A DNA stretch of 64,000 bases. It comes from Maribacter forsetii DSM 18668. GTDB lineage: Bacteria; Bacteroidota; Bacteroidia; Flavobacteriales; Flavobacteriaceae. Shown here piece after piece: positions 1 to 8,903 of the stretch; positions within the stretch are counted from its first letter, which is position 1; each line of letters opens with the position of its first letter. The position numbers were made by a program, and so were the translations under genes. The stretch spans positions 1 to 64,000 of the forward strand of contig NZ_JQLH01000001.1 of assembly GCF_000744105.1 (NCBI RefSeq), written 5' to 3'. A model generated the notes under the pieces. That model was not told the origin of the DNA. It searched no databases and saw only the letters and a list, made by a program, of their open reading frames with translations.

Positions 1-638
1 TGCCTTAACATTTGTTTTACCTGCCTTTTTCAATCTATCTTGTAATTCATAAACCGTCATCATCTGCGCCAGTTTGCTTTGACTGTAAACTGCATTCGGA
101 TTATAATTCTTGTCCCAGTTCATATCATTAAACTGTATGGTCTTGATGCCCATATTATACCCCATACTGCCAACAGTTACAAAACGCCCCTCAGATTCCT
201 CTATGCGCGGATATAACAAATGCCTGCAATAAGAAATTACCGTAGTGGTTTACACCTAACTGACTTTCAAATCCATCTTCGGTAAACGTTTGTTTGGGCA
301 CTTGGGCAATGGCGGCATTACATAACAAAGCATCTATTTGTGATACGGTTCTTAGCACCCATCTGCGGCTTTTTTTACGGAAGCCAATGATGCCAAGTCC
401 ATTTCTATATTGCTTACCGGTATGGCTCTACCCAATTCTTCTTGTAAGGTTGCTATAGTATCTGCAGCCTTTTTGGGTTACGGTTCACCATCACCACTTT
501 TGCGCCTTTAGACAACAGTATCCTTGCCGACTCAAAACCGGTACCACTGGTAGTGCCCGTAATTAAGAATGTTTTGCCTTTAAGGCTTTTTATTCTAGCG
601 GGTGTCCACCCTTGTTTGCCAAATTGTGTTGTACTCAT
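1..638 (-). pseudogene. Frameshifted short-chain dehydrogenase (SDR), runs off the left edge
   Basis: Read on the minus strand from 638, the first 60 codons give an SDR start with a Rossmann glycine motif (TGTTSGTG) and MVNRNPKR. After that the homology continues only by switching frame at least three times. The segments seen are a stretch with LLCNAA, then one with GRFVTVGSMG, then the catalytic-type YSQSK. The first break is an A-run near 468-473, where one base appears to be missing. SDRs of this kind (retinol-dehydrogenase-like) are NAD(P)-dependent cytoplasmic oxidoreductases; the substrate is unknown. The 3' end lies outside the window. It is either a decayed gene or a stretch with sequencing errors: the two genes upstream of it are broken in the same way. 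Confidence 0.75.
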
Positions 639-672
639 TATATCCTATTTTTTATATGTCTAAAGAATAGGA

Positions 673-680
673 CAAAGGTA
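673..680 (-). promoter_or_regulatory. -7 box of a Bacteroidota promoter for the SDR
   Basis: On the minus strand this reads TACCTTTG, a perfect match to the TAnnTTTG consensus, 35 nt before the SDR ATG. I do not see a convincing TTG at the -33 position, so the assignment rests on the -7 box and its location. Confidence 0.4.
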
Positions 681-801
681 AAATGGAGGATAGGCTTTTT
701 ACACACATTTTCGAATCTTGTGTACTTTTTGGTGGGGATTCGTTTGTTAGTGGGATAGTGAGACTATTACTTATAAATCCTTTACTAGGTAAGCTAGTTC
801 G

Positions 802-1297
802 TTATTTAAACTTTCCGTTTTCCACCACTGCTGAAAATCACTTTTCCTTCTGGGTCAATGATGATTTTTGCAGGAGTGTTGTTCTCTTGCTTTTGCATAG
901 ACCAATTCTTTGTGTTATCAATCTGATTGAAATGAATATCGCACTTAGCCAATACCACGTAATTCTTCCTCGCTTTCTATAAGCCCTTCAATAACTCCTA
1001 CAAAGGTAACCTTGCCTTTGAACCTACTATAGGTTTCATTTAATTCGGCCCATAGGTTTCACTGCTTTTTAAATAACTTTTATCATATATAACAACACCA
1101 AATAGCCACCTTTATGATCGGCAGAATCAAAGATATTGCCGTTTATGGTTTGTACCCTAAAATCTTCTGGAGCTTCATTTAAAGTCATATTTACTTCAAT
1201 AGACGTAGATTCTATTGGGGTATACACTTTCTTTTTCTTCTTTACAGGAAAAGCATATGAAGGCAATACAGACTATGACTAAAATTTTAAAACTCAT
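802..1297 (-). pseudogene. Frameshifted TlpA/thioredoxin-like lipoprotein
   Basis: From the ATG at 1297 the minus strand encodes a lipoprotein signal (FICFSCKEE). The frame then shifts into a segment with EDFRVQTINGNIFDSADHKG, typical of the start of AhpC/TSA-TlpA domains. After two or more further frame changes come segments with RFKGKVTFVGVI and finally TPAKIIIDPEGKVIS, the end of a thioredoxin-like fold, before the stop at 802. The intact protein would be about 160 residues and anchored outside the inner membrane. I see no CxxC motif in the readable parts. Decay or local sequence error are both possible. The plus-strand frame at 683-982 is antisense to this gene and not a gene itself. Confidence 0.65.
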
Positions 1298-1342
1298 AAG
1301 ATAACAACTATATGATTCAGTAAACATTGCTTTAGACATGCA

Positions 1343-3061
1343 TTAATAGTTGCTTACCTTGATTTTTCTTTTTCTTAGTTCTTTAACCTGTTCTTTGTTG
1401 AAGAATAAATTGTTGGTTCGTTTTAAGCGTGGAAGATATGCTATATCGTCTATGCTTATTTACATCAAACAGTCATCTTCACCGTCCCAAAAAGGGTACA
1501 GTTGACCGTAAATTTCACTGCCTCCATCCGGATATAACTCTTCAATATCTATTAACAGGCTAGACGGAATTTTTATGTTTTTGAAATACGCTACCGCTTC
1601 CGGAAGTAATTCATAGCCCCTTTCTTCAATATCAACATCATGTGTTTTGGCAAACTCATAAATACTAAACTTTGGCAGCAGCAGCTCATCTTCATACATT
1701 AATTTTTGAATGACCAATAACTTAAAATAAGGTCGGTTTCAAATAAGAAGTCTCCCTCTGGGTAGGCGGAGAGTTTTTGTTTAGCCTTAGCATCAAACAA
1801 CGCCCTGTTTCTTAATTCTAGATCCAAAACACGCTTAGGAATCTTAGCCATAACCTTTGGCAAAGTCTCAAACGGGTTCTTCTTTAACCCTAACACTTTT
1901 AATTGGGTCAATTGACCTATACTTTCCGGTAGTGTTTTTTAGCTGTGTCTGCTCTAAATGAAGCTCTTTTAGCTGGGTAAGTTCACCCAACCAACTCGGT
2001 ATTTCTTGTAAAGGGTTTTTGCTAAGGACAAGTACTTTTAATTGAGACAGTTCTTTTAAGGCTACCGGTAATTCTGTTATGGCATTATTCGTCAGATTCA
2101 ATTCCGTTAAATGCTGTAGCCCCCTATACCTCCAAATCAGAAAACTCGTTGTTGTATAAACTCAAAGTTTTTAAATTTGATAATCTGCTTATCTCGGCAA
2201 AATCGGTTAGTTGATTGCCATCCTAGATTCAAGTATTTTAAATTTTGTAACACAACTAAATTCTTAGGTAAGGTCTTTAGCTGATATTGATGATCCATTG
2301 CGTTAGATGTATGGCTACCCAATGTAAGGCTCACCAAATTGGTCAACGTATGTAACTGATTTAAAAAGGCATCTGGAATGCTATACATATTAAACACACT
2401 TACAGTACTCAGTTCCTGTAATTTTGAAATTTGATCGTTTAAAAAATCGCCAAATTCGTTCCAAACAGACAAATTTTGAAGGTTAACACACTCATACAAT
2501 TTCTCTTTTACCGTGCTATCTTCCCTACCGTAGCCCCAGTACAACTTTTGAATATAAAAGCCGGCTTCTCGCCAATATTGTCAATCTCGGTAAGATCGGT
2601 AAGTGTGTCTTCATTAAACGTACACTCTTGTAATAGCTTCTCATAAAAAGTGTCACTGGGCAAGGTATAGAAGGCTTCAATATTGTCTAGGTTGCTTAGG
2701 TATTCATTGGCTACGTAAACTTCGTTCGGTTTTTTTGATAGTTTTTTATCTAGAGTTGCAAGTAGCCCATTACGTAACATTAGGGTTTCATGTAGTTCTT
2801 TTTGTTCTGCCGTTCTAAATACCCCTTACCGCTTAAAAATTGTTTGTATTGTTTTGAGCTATTGCCCAGTAGATGTTGCTTAAAGTAAAATGCATACTCC
2901 CTGTCTGTATTGTTATTATTTATGTAAATCTGCAATAAAGCATAACAATCGCCTTGGGTGTTTTTGGTTTTAAAGAGAATGTCACCAAAGGAATTTATGG
3001 CTAGTATTTCTCTTGGTTTCTGGTCTTGAAATATGGCTTGAAGTAGCTTTTGTTGACTCAT
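1343..3061 (-). pseudogene. Leucine-rich-repeat protein broken by about five or six frameshifts
   Basis: One minus-strand gene of about 570 codons can be reassembled from fragments starting at 3061. It has an N-terminal helical part (SQQKLLQAIFQDQKPREIL), a middle part, then leucine-rich repeats (LTNNAITELP, VLSKNPLQEIP, LGLKKNPFETLP). A C-terminal domain of unknown function follows (VIQKLMYEDELLLPKFSIYEFA, with GSEIYGQLYPFWDGEDD), and a tail ends at 1343. Frame changes fall near 2820, 2550, 2125, 1935, 1720 and 1460. Several sit in homopolymers, e.g. an A-run near 1935 that is one base too long. LRR proteins of this type are usually cytoplasmic or surface-associated binding proteins. Next to it are an LRR lipoprotein (4094-4630) and unknown genes, so this is an accessory cluster. 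Confidence 0.7.
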
Positions 3062-3150
3062 AGATTAGGGTTGACTAAGACTATAGTTGTAAAATTAAGC
3101 GGTTCTTTTGAAGTTTTATTGCTTTGATAAACATTTAGAATACGTTTCAA

Positions 3151-3468
3151 TTAAGCCAATTCTTCTGATACCATTTCAATTGTCTCACCATTATCATTTG
3201 TCGCCCATATAATCAAAGCCGTTGCAACATTTGTCTCCACTATTAGGTTGTTATAATCTTCGTTAAGTTCTCCGTAGTATTTAATTTTGAATTTGCTCTC
3301 GCCTGATGCATTTCTTAATTTTCTACGCCATTCGTGCGACTGCAAGTTTTTAGGGTTTTCAATATGCTCCGTAAGATCATTAAGAAATGTAGGACCTAAG
3401 ATGCCGTTGTCTGTGTTTAAAACTTCGGACTTATTATTCTCTTTTTTAAACAAGCCGAAAATGCCCAT
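3151..3468 (-). CDS. Unknown 105-aa protein
   Basis: I do not recognise the family. The protein starts MGIFGLFKKENNK, a short amphipathic/basic lead often seen in small cytoplasmic proteins, and ends with an acidic tail (NGETIEMVSEELA). No membrane segment or cysteine motif is visible. Its ATG shares one base with the TAA of the upstream membrane-protein gene (TAATG), so the two are very likely translationally coupled and co-transcribed. Confidence 0.6.
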   Translation of the reverse strand: MGIFGLFKKENNKSEVLNTDNGILGPTFLNDLTEHIENPKNLQSHEWRRKLRNASGESKFKIKYYGELNEDYNNLIVETNVATALIIWATNDNGETIEMVSEELA

Positions 3469-4040
3469 TACTTTAATTTTATCTGTTTTACTACAGAAGT
3501 AAGGGGTATTGCAAAAACACCGTCATCATTTAATAAGAAAACAATATCCTTGGTCTTACCAATAAGTTTACCCTTCTTCATTTCATTATCTACTAGAGTA
3601 ATGGTAATATCTCTTTGATTGATTATTTTTTTCTTCGTGTACATACCGTAAAAATCAGCAGATAAAAATAAATACACAATAAGACCTGTTATTATCATTA
3701 ACACTCTATACTGTTTGAACCATTTATTTCTATCGCTCCCAAAATTGAATCTTGAATATGATTTAGGCCATCTTTTTAACCAAACATAATCAAGGTAAAA
3801 TAGGATGGAAATAAACAACGTAGATGCCGCTGCAAAAAGAATAATGTAAACATCTGAAAATGGAGCTATTAAGAAGTCAAAAACGTCTCCGTAATCAAAA
3901 ATGTTTATGCCAAACTCAGCATACTTTTTATAATTAAATATCATACCTATACCTACAGCCAAGAGATAACAAACCGTAATTACAGTCTGTATTTCTTTTA
4001 TTATTAGTTCATAAGTATCTTTTATTAAGCCTTCCTTCAT
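3468..4040 (-). CDS. Unknown membrane protein, about three TM helices
   Basis: A 190-aa protein with hydrophobic stretches near residues 18-34 (ITVCYLLAVGIGMIF), 55-80 (FLIAPFSDVYIILFAAAS) and 113-130 (VLMIITGLIVYLFLSADF). A C-terminal soluble part of about 55 residues follows, rich in beta-forming residues (ITITLVDNEMKKGKLIGKTK). The family is not recognised. It overlaps the start of the 105-aa gene by one base and is probably the first gene of a two-gene operon. It lies in the AT-rich accessory block between LRR genes. Confidence 0.6.
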   Translation of the reverse strand: MKEGLIKDTYELIIKEIQTVITVCYLLAVGIGMIFNYKKYAEFGINIFDYGDVFDFLIAPFSDVYIILFAAASTLFISILFYLDYVWLKRWPKSYSRFNFGSDRNKWFKQYRVLMIITGLIVYLFLSADFYGMYTKKKIINQRDITITLVDNEMKKGKLIGKTKDIVFLLNDDGVFAIPLTSVVKQIKLK

Positions 4041-4093
4041 TTTTTAAAAATAGGGATTAAGATTGAACCAAGTACTTTAAGACCTTTAGAAAC

Positions 4094-4630
4094 TCAATAT
4101 TGATCACCATACCGCATTTGAAGATTTGGGTTTTCTTTTCTCCACTTTTCTAATTCTAGCTTATTTATTCTGTTACCAAACAGCTCTACACATTTCAGTT
4201 TCTTTAGCTTTTTCAATTTGGCCAGTTCTTTTGAGACGGTCAGTTTATTCATTGATAGGTCTAGATATTCTAGATTTTTGAGTCTGTACAAATCTTCGGG
4301 TAAGGTTTTAATATCTAGGTCATATAACGTTAGTTGTTCAAGACCTTCAAGTTCTAATAATTCTGGTGGTATGGTTCTAAATGGTGGTTCGTCTATATAT
4401 TGGTCCATTGCGCTCAGTGGAGGATAAATAGCCCAACCTTCTAAACTATCAACGTAGATTTCTAATTTCTTTGCATTCTTTAATTGCCCAACCTCTTTAG
4501 GTATATCTTCTAACCCATATTTTGAAAGCTCAATAAAGACCTGCTCTTGATTTTCTAAATCTTTAAAAAGGTGATTAGGCTGACAAGAGAAGATTAAAAT
4601 TAGTAGTGTAATTAGGGTTAGAGTTTTCAT
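4094..4630 (-). CDS. Leucine-rich-repeat lipoprotein
   Basis: The protein is 178 aa and starts MKTLTLITLLILIFSCQPN, a clear lipoprotein signal with the lipidated cysteine at residue 16. The rest is leucine-rich repeats: LSKYGLEDIPKEVGQL, ELEGLEQLTLYDLDIKTLP, RLKNLEYLDLSMNKLTV and LKKLKCVELFGNRINKL. LRRs make a curved binding scaffold; the ligand is unknown. It is predicted to be membrane-anchored on the periplasmic side or at the surface. The gene is intact, unlike the larger LRR gene at 1343-3061. The two share the repeat style but not the domain layout. Confidence 0.75.
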   Translation of the reverse strand: MKTLTLITLLILIFSCQPNHLFKDLENQEQVFIELSKYGLEDIPKEVGQLKNAKKLEIYVDSLEGWAIYPPLSAMDQYIDEPPFRTIPPELLELEGLEQLTLYDLDIKTLPEDLYRLKNLEYLDLSMNKLTVSKELAKLKKLKKLKCVELFGNRINKLELEKWRKENPNLQMRYGDQY

Positions 4631-4718
4631 TTTTCGTAGAAATTTAAAAAAGCAATCTGTTACTTCATAGTACGGGTCTTTTCGCTGTAGTTGGCGGTTT
4701 AGTTTTCGTAAAGTCTAA

Positions 4719-6563
4719 TTATTTACTCAATGCTTTTAAAATTCGTTCTTCGTTAATTACAATATCCCTAAATAATACATGAGGAAATTCAGTGTAGTTG
4801 GATTCCTTAAAAGATTCTAAAATATTTGATAATGTTGATGCCGTTAATAGTGATAAGTTCATCTCCGTATCCATTTCGCAATCTGTAACAAAATCGTCAC
4901 TAAATTCTGGAGCAACCAATAAAATCTTAACAATTCGTAGATTATTTTTCAATGCTAATTTTTGATAGGACTTTAATTGTCTTGAAACCGTGCTGAACTT
5001 ATTATAACCTCTTTCCTTGCTAGTTTTGCATTCAACAATAATAATCTCATCATTTCCTAAATTTAAAAGAATATCTATCATATCCTTTTGTGTATTAATT
5101 TTACTTTTCAAAGCTTCATCGACATCAAAACCTAAACCTCTAAAAATTACTTTCGTCAATTCTTCAAACTTTGATCCTAATTCACTTTCTTTTACGGTGA
5201 TGCCATTTTCCTTTAGAACATTCAAATCTCTAAAAGCTACATTAGAGTAGTTTTCCAAATAAAGATTTTCAACATCTTTGTAATGCTCTAAAATATTTAA
5301 TATATCGTCTCCTCTTTGTTTAATTCCATTATCCTTAATAAACTTAGTTAAATCAGATTTAGTTATTAAGTCAAGAATATCTCTAGGTTTGATGTTATAG
5401 TCCAATAGGTAATCCCCTTTTAGAACAAACTCTTCTTGTAGTTCAAATTGAGTTCTAATTTCTTTATTTAATTTCGGTAATGATTGGTTTAGCTCTACCA
5501 GCATTTTATCAAATCCATCCAAAGAAATACCTACTTTTTCGTCACGCTCTACATTTTCAAAATGTTGAATTAAACTACCTATTTTATCTTCTAAAACACT
5601 TCCTTTTAGATTTTCAATATTTAAGCCTTTCTCACACAATTCATTTAGAGTTTTCTTTTTTTCGGTCAAAGTACTTCCCGGTTTATAAATATCTTCTGAA
5701 AGCAAATTGGTGAAAGAAATTCCCTCTTTTATAATTTCCTCTATTTTTTGTGCAGATGATAATTTTCTATCAATATTATGATTCCTTGCAATTTGATTTA
5801 TTATAGGTTCTCGCAGCAATTTTAATGTTCTTCTATAAAACTTAGTAGCAACTTCTTTTTTCCTAATGTTTCTTAATAATCTAACCATTTCATCTGCTAC
5901 ATAAATGGTGTTTTCTTTGTTAGAATAAAATATTACGCCAATATTTTTAAGACTTTTAATTACTTCCTGAATGTCCAATTTCTTAATTGGGATAATGGAA
6001 TAATTAATAAGTTTCACTTCTTCTTGAGAAAGACCCAGTTGCTTTCCTAAAGTTAATATTATAGAAAGTTCATCTGACGTTATTTTAGCATCTCTATTAT
6101 TTTCTATATCATTCTGATAAGCTGTTTGCAAGCATGATTTATAAATTCTATAATCTCTTTTTCTAGCTGAACTCAAATCGGACTTCTCATCTTCAAAATC
6201 TGCATTTAAAACTTTGATTCTACCTTTTAAATTTTTTATTTCCGTTTCATATAATCTTGAGAGCCAATCTTGCTTCATAATACAATTACCATCACGAATT
6301 ATTATATCTATTAAAATATCTAATTGTGATGTTATTTCCTGAAACTCACATTCTATGTAACCCCTAAATTCTGAAGATGTTAAATTAAATATCCTGGAAA
6401 TATTTTGATTATCAACAGATTTCAAACCTTTATCCGAGGAGCTTAAAATCTTATCAATTTCCTTTGCGTTTGTTGGATTTTTAGATATGATATTATCAAT
6501 AATCTTAATAAATGAATTCTTTTCAATAGATCCTAACTTATCTAATATTTTCTCTAGTTTCAT
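4719..6563 (-). CDS. Multi-domain PD-(D/E)XK nuclease, candidate stand-alone defence gene
   Basis: The protein is 614 aa. Its C-terminal part has a restriction-endonuclease-like core: the helix FEELTKVIFRGLGFDVDEAL with E467/E468, then D497 in MIDILL, then E511-C512-K513 in IVECK, matching the E / D / ExK catalytic pattern of Mrr-like nucleases. Upstream, residues about 130-190 (ARKRDYRIYKSCLQTAY, ISDELSIILTLGKQLGLSQEE-like) resemble a TerB/EF-hand-like helical domain. Two stretches (near 260-320 and 400-430) look like SAP-type helix pairs that could bind DNA. No methylase or helicase partner is next to it. The likely role is cleavage of DNA, perhaps phage or plasmid DNA; this is inference from the fold. 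It could also be a repair nuclease. Confidence 0.6.
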   Translation of the reverse strand: MKLEKILDKLGSIEKNSFIKIIDNIISKNPTNAKEIDKILSSSDKGLKSVDNQNISRIFNLTSSEFRGYIECEFQEITSQLDILIDIIIRDGNCIMKQDWLSRLYETEIKNLKGRIKVLNADFEDEKSDLSSARKRDYRIYKSCLQTAYQNDIENNRDAKITSDELSIILTLGKQLGLSQEEVKLINYSIIPIKKLDIQEVIKSLKNIGVIFYSNKENTIYVADEMVRLLRNIRKKEVATKFYRRTLKLLREPIINQIARNHNIDRKLSSAQKIEEIIKEGISFTNLLSEDIYKPGSTLTEKKKTLNELCEKGLNIENLKGSVLEDKIGSLIQHFENVERDEKVGISLDGFDKMLVELNQSLPKLNKEIRTQFELQEEFVLKGDYLLDYNIKPRDILDLITKSDLTKFIKDNGIKQRGDDILNILEHYKDVENLYLENYSNVAFRDLNVLKENGITVKESELGSKFEELTKVIFRGLGFDVDEALKSKINTQKDMIDILLNLGNDEIIIVECKTSKERGYNKFSTVSRQLKSYQKLALKNNLRIVKILLVAPEFSDDFVTDCEMDTEMNLSLLTASTLSNILESFKESNYTEFPHVLFRDIVINEERILKALSK

Positions 6564-6699
6564 AATACTTGATACCTACTTGTTATAATTAATTCTGGAA
6601 TAAATAATGCGACAGTAAAAAATTTAAACTCTAAAACGGTAGGGGGAAGTAATGTTTTAGAACCGACTAGAAAGGTAGTATTTTTCTTCAATGTAGTAT

Positions 6700-6713
6700 T
6701 ACGGGTAACCGTA
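6700..6713. promoter_or_regulatory. Small palindrome in the gap between the nuclease and phzF
   Basis: TACGG-GTAA-CCGTA, a perfect 5-bp inverted repeat, lies 137 nt upstream of the nuclease start and downstream of phzF. It could be an operator for the nuclease gene or chance; there is no second copy in the window to support it. Confidence 0.2.
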
Positions 6714-6743
6714 AAAGAGAAATACGAGGTGTAAAATAGTTAT

Positions 6744-6809
6744 GAGTTAGGAGTTAGGAGTTAGGAGAAAACATAGTATTAAGTACTGAGTACAAAGTAT
6801 TAAGTAAAG
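6744..6809. repeat. Heptamer array (GAGTTAG x3) plus 37-bp tail, copy 1
   Basis: Three tandem GAGTTAG units plus a partial unit are followed by a tail containing TAGTATTAAGTACTGAG and TACAAAGTATTAAGTA. The same unit with six heptamers and a nearly identical tail occurs at 8404-8488 in the same orientation. The two copies bracket phzF and sigZ. Confidence 0.85.
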
Positions 6810-6831
6810 AGTAATTGGTTGGTTTTTCTGC

Positions 6832-7710
6832 TTATACATTAACTTCTAGTTTACGAGTCACTACTCCTTTTCCGCCTGCCATAAGTCCGGCTATTTTTTC
6901 ATTTTCCACTTGCAACTGTACCGTAATAGCGCTTGGTGATGGCGGTAACATATATTTACCTTGCTGTATTTGAAAAGTAGTTTTCTTGATCTGTAAAACA
7001 TCATACAAATAACTGGCTAACGGCCCTGCAGCCATGCCCGTACCGGCTTCTTCTAAAATACCATAGCGTGGCGCGAACATTCTAGCCGTAGCATCGATAT
7101 CTGCCGTAGAATCCGTAGTAAATACATAGTAGCCAATTAAATTGAAATGATCGCTTAGCTGATCTATGGCATCAATATTTGGTGACATTCCTGCTAAGAT
7201 CTTGCTGTTTTTTACGGGGATTAACAGAAATGAATTCCCCGTATTGACCACTTGCAACGGTGCGTTTGGTAGTAGGTCTGCTTTTGTTAATCCTAAAGAC
7301 GTTAGAATATGGATCTCTTTTTCGATAACATTATTATACGTGGGTGCCAATTGCTCCATAAATGCCAAATCGCCCTGTATTTCTATTTTTCTGTTTCCAT
7401 CTATGGTTTCTTTTGACGATGCTTTGCCCTTTAATTTCCCCAACTGTTTTAAGTACGAGAATGCTGCTATGGTAGCATGTCCACAATGGGCTATCTGCTT
7501 GGTGGGTGTATAGAAATCTAACTTAAAATCTGCCGTGTTGGATCTAGAAATAAAAGCGGTTTCAGAGAGCCCCACTTTTTTGGCAACATGTAATTTGTCT
7601 TCATGCGAGAGTGCATCTGCATCTAAAACGACACCTGCCGGGTTACCACCTTTATCATTTTCTGTAAAGGCATTTAGTATTTGTACGGTTACTTTTTTTA
7701 ATTCGTCCAT
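6832..7710 (-). CDS. PhzF-family isomerase/epimerase
   Basis: The protein is 292 aa, the normal length of PhzF-fold enzymes, with the family signatures: GNPAGVVLDADAL near residue 22, SETAF with the catalytic-type Glu50, FYTPTKQIAHCGHATIAA near 67, and GTGMAAGPLASYL in the second half. PhzF-fold proteins are cytoplasmic and isomerise small acids; the substrate here is unknown, as no phenazine genes are nearby. It lies just downstream of sigZ on the same strand (54-nt gap) and may be co-transcribed with it. Confidence 0.9.
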   Translation of the reverse strand: MDELKKVTVQILNAFTENDKGGNPAGVVLDADALSHEDKLHVAKKVGLSETAFISRSNTADFKLDFYTPTKQIAHCGHATIAAFSYLKQLGKLKGKASSKETIDGNRKIEIQGDLAFMEQLAPTYNNVIEKEIHILTSLGLTKADLLPNAPLQVVNTGNSFLLIPVKNSKILAGMSPNIDAIDQLSDHFNLIGYYVFTTDSTADIDATARMFAPRYGILEEAGTGMAAGPLASYLYDVLQIKKTTFQIQQGKYMLPPSPSAITVQLQVENEKIAGLMAGGKGVVTRKLEVNV

Positions 7711-7764
7711 CGTAATTTTTTAAGATTATATCAGATAGACGGCAAACTTTAAAAAAAGACGTAG

Positions 7765-8310
7765 CTATTCTTCATTATTTTCAAAATCCAGCAATTTTCC
7801 TGTTCGGTCAGCTATTACATTGGGGCAAGAAAGCAGTTGTACCTTTAATATTTCCCTAGCTTTTTGTACCCTTGATTTTGTTCCCGAATACGAGATATTT
7901 AAATGCTTGGCCAGCTCTTTTTGCGAGTATTCTTGAAAGGTGGTCAATACAATGGCTTCTTTATGTTGCCCTGATAACTCCCCTATTTTCTGATTAATGC
8001 AATTAGTGAGCTTGGCATAGTCGAAATCACCCGACTGTTCTTCTGCAAGCTCTATACCTTCAATGCTCGAAGTGGTTTTACCCTGTTTTCTAAAATGATC
8101 TATAATCGTATTTCTAGTAATTTGATACACCCAAGAAGTCAATTTAGAGGTATGCTGCAATTGATGGATTTTGGTCTGTATTTTCAAGAATACTTCTTGG
8201 TGAATGTCTTTTGACACTTGTTCATCTTTGATCTTGCCCAATATAAAATGATACAATTCTTCATTGAGGTCTAGCCAAATGGTATTGATTTCATTTTGTA
8301 TCAGTGACAA
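7765..8310 (-). CDS. sigZ: ECF-type RNA polymerase sigma factor, SigZ subgroup
   Basis: The protein is 181 aa. Region 2 is visible as EELYHFILGKIKDEQVSKDI...HQEVFLKIQTKI and SWVYQITRNTIIDHFRKQ. Region 4 is the helix-turn-helix with EYSQKELAKHLNISYSGTKS. The C-terminal extension with SCPNVIADRTGKLLDF is characteristic of SigZ proteins. It directs RNA polymerase to an unknown regulon. No anti-sigma gene is adjacent. phzF follows 54 nt downstream and is a possible target or operon partner. The heptamer repeat copy 2 lies about 95-180 nt upstream of its start, so variation in repeat number could change the distance to an upstream promoter. Confidence 0.85.
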   Translation of the reverse strand: MSLIQNEINTIWLDLNEELYHFILGKIKDEQVSKDIHQEVFLKIQTKIHQLQHTSKLTSWVYQITRNTIIDHFRKQGKTTSSIEGIELAEEQSGDFDYAKLTNCINQKIGELSGQHKEAIVLTTFQEYSQKELAKHLNISYSGTKSRVQKAREILKVQLLSCPNVIADRTGKLLDFENNEE

Positions 8311-8403
8311 ACGATTTGTTTTTTGGATGAACTGGCTGTAAGTTAACGTTTTATAAGATGAGTACTGTTGTGTGTTAAGTGAAAAAAGTATAAAGTAATT
8401 AGG

Positions 8404-8488
8404 GAGTTAGGAGTTAGGAGTTAGGAGTTAGGAGTTAGGAGTTAGGAGAAAAATAGTATTAAGTACTGAGTACAAAGTAATAAGTAAA
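8404..8488. repeat. Heptamer array (GAGTTAG x6) plus tail, copy 2
   Basis: Six perfect GAGTTAG units and a partial one are followed by the same tail as copy 1 (TAGTATTAAGTACTGAG, TACAAAGTAATAAGTA). It lies upstream of sigZ. Further on, 8505-8550 holds a degenerate inverted version of the tail (AGTACTCCGTACTTAATAC). The unit number differs between copies (3 against 6), which is what slippage at a variable-number repeat leaves. Confidence 0.85.
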
Positions 8489-8563
8489 TTATTTTAAAAG
8501 TTACATCTAAGTACTCCGTACTTAATACTTAATACTTGATACTTATTACTATAAACTAAACCA

Positions 8564-8757
8564 CTATCTATACTCTGGATTTTCAAACTCCCACCGTTTG
8601 CCATCATCCCATTGGGTACGGCTATTTCCGTAGTTGGGGTAACCGTTATTGTCTTTCAACATTCTGGCTAAATGCAATAGTTTGTAGGTCATAAAAGTGG
8701 TGTTTCTATTGGTGAAATCACTATCAAAACCTACGGGTTCTTTAAAACCTGGGGAAA
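8564..8757 (-). pseudogene. C-terminal remnant of a flavodoxin/NAD(P)H-FMN reductase-like protein
   Basis: The minus strand encodes a 65-residue open stretch ending in a stop at 8564. It contains FSPGFKEPVGFDSD, TTFMTYKLLHLARMLKDN and GYPNYGNSRTQWDDGKRW, and ends FENPEYR. This resembles the end of flavodoxin-family reductases in Bacteroidota. An in-frame stop lies directly upstream and no start or nucleotide-binding part is present, so this is a truncated leftover. It sits between the repeat copy 2 and the imelysin operon, consistent with past rearrangement here. Confidence 0.55.
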
Positions 8758-8903
8758 ATATTTAATGTTGAAATCTTAATTATGTAGTAGGCTATATTAA
8801 AAACAAACAAGGTTAAAAGAACTTAATAATGAAAAGTTGCTTTTAACCTCGATTATCATAGCTGTACCACATATAGTAGTCTCAACTTCTAAATAGGTGC
8901 TAT

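Noticed and set aside
683..982. A 99-codon plus-strand frame
   Set aside because: It runs antisense to readable TlpA-like fragments (TPAKIIIDPEGK) and its own translation resembles no family.
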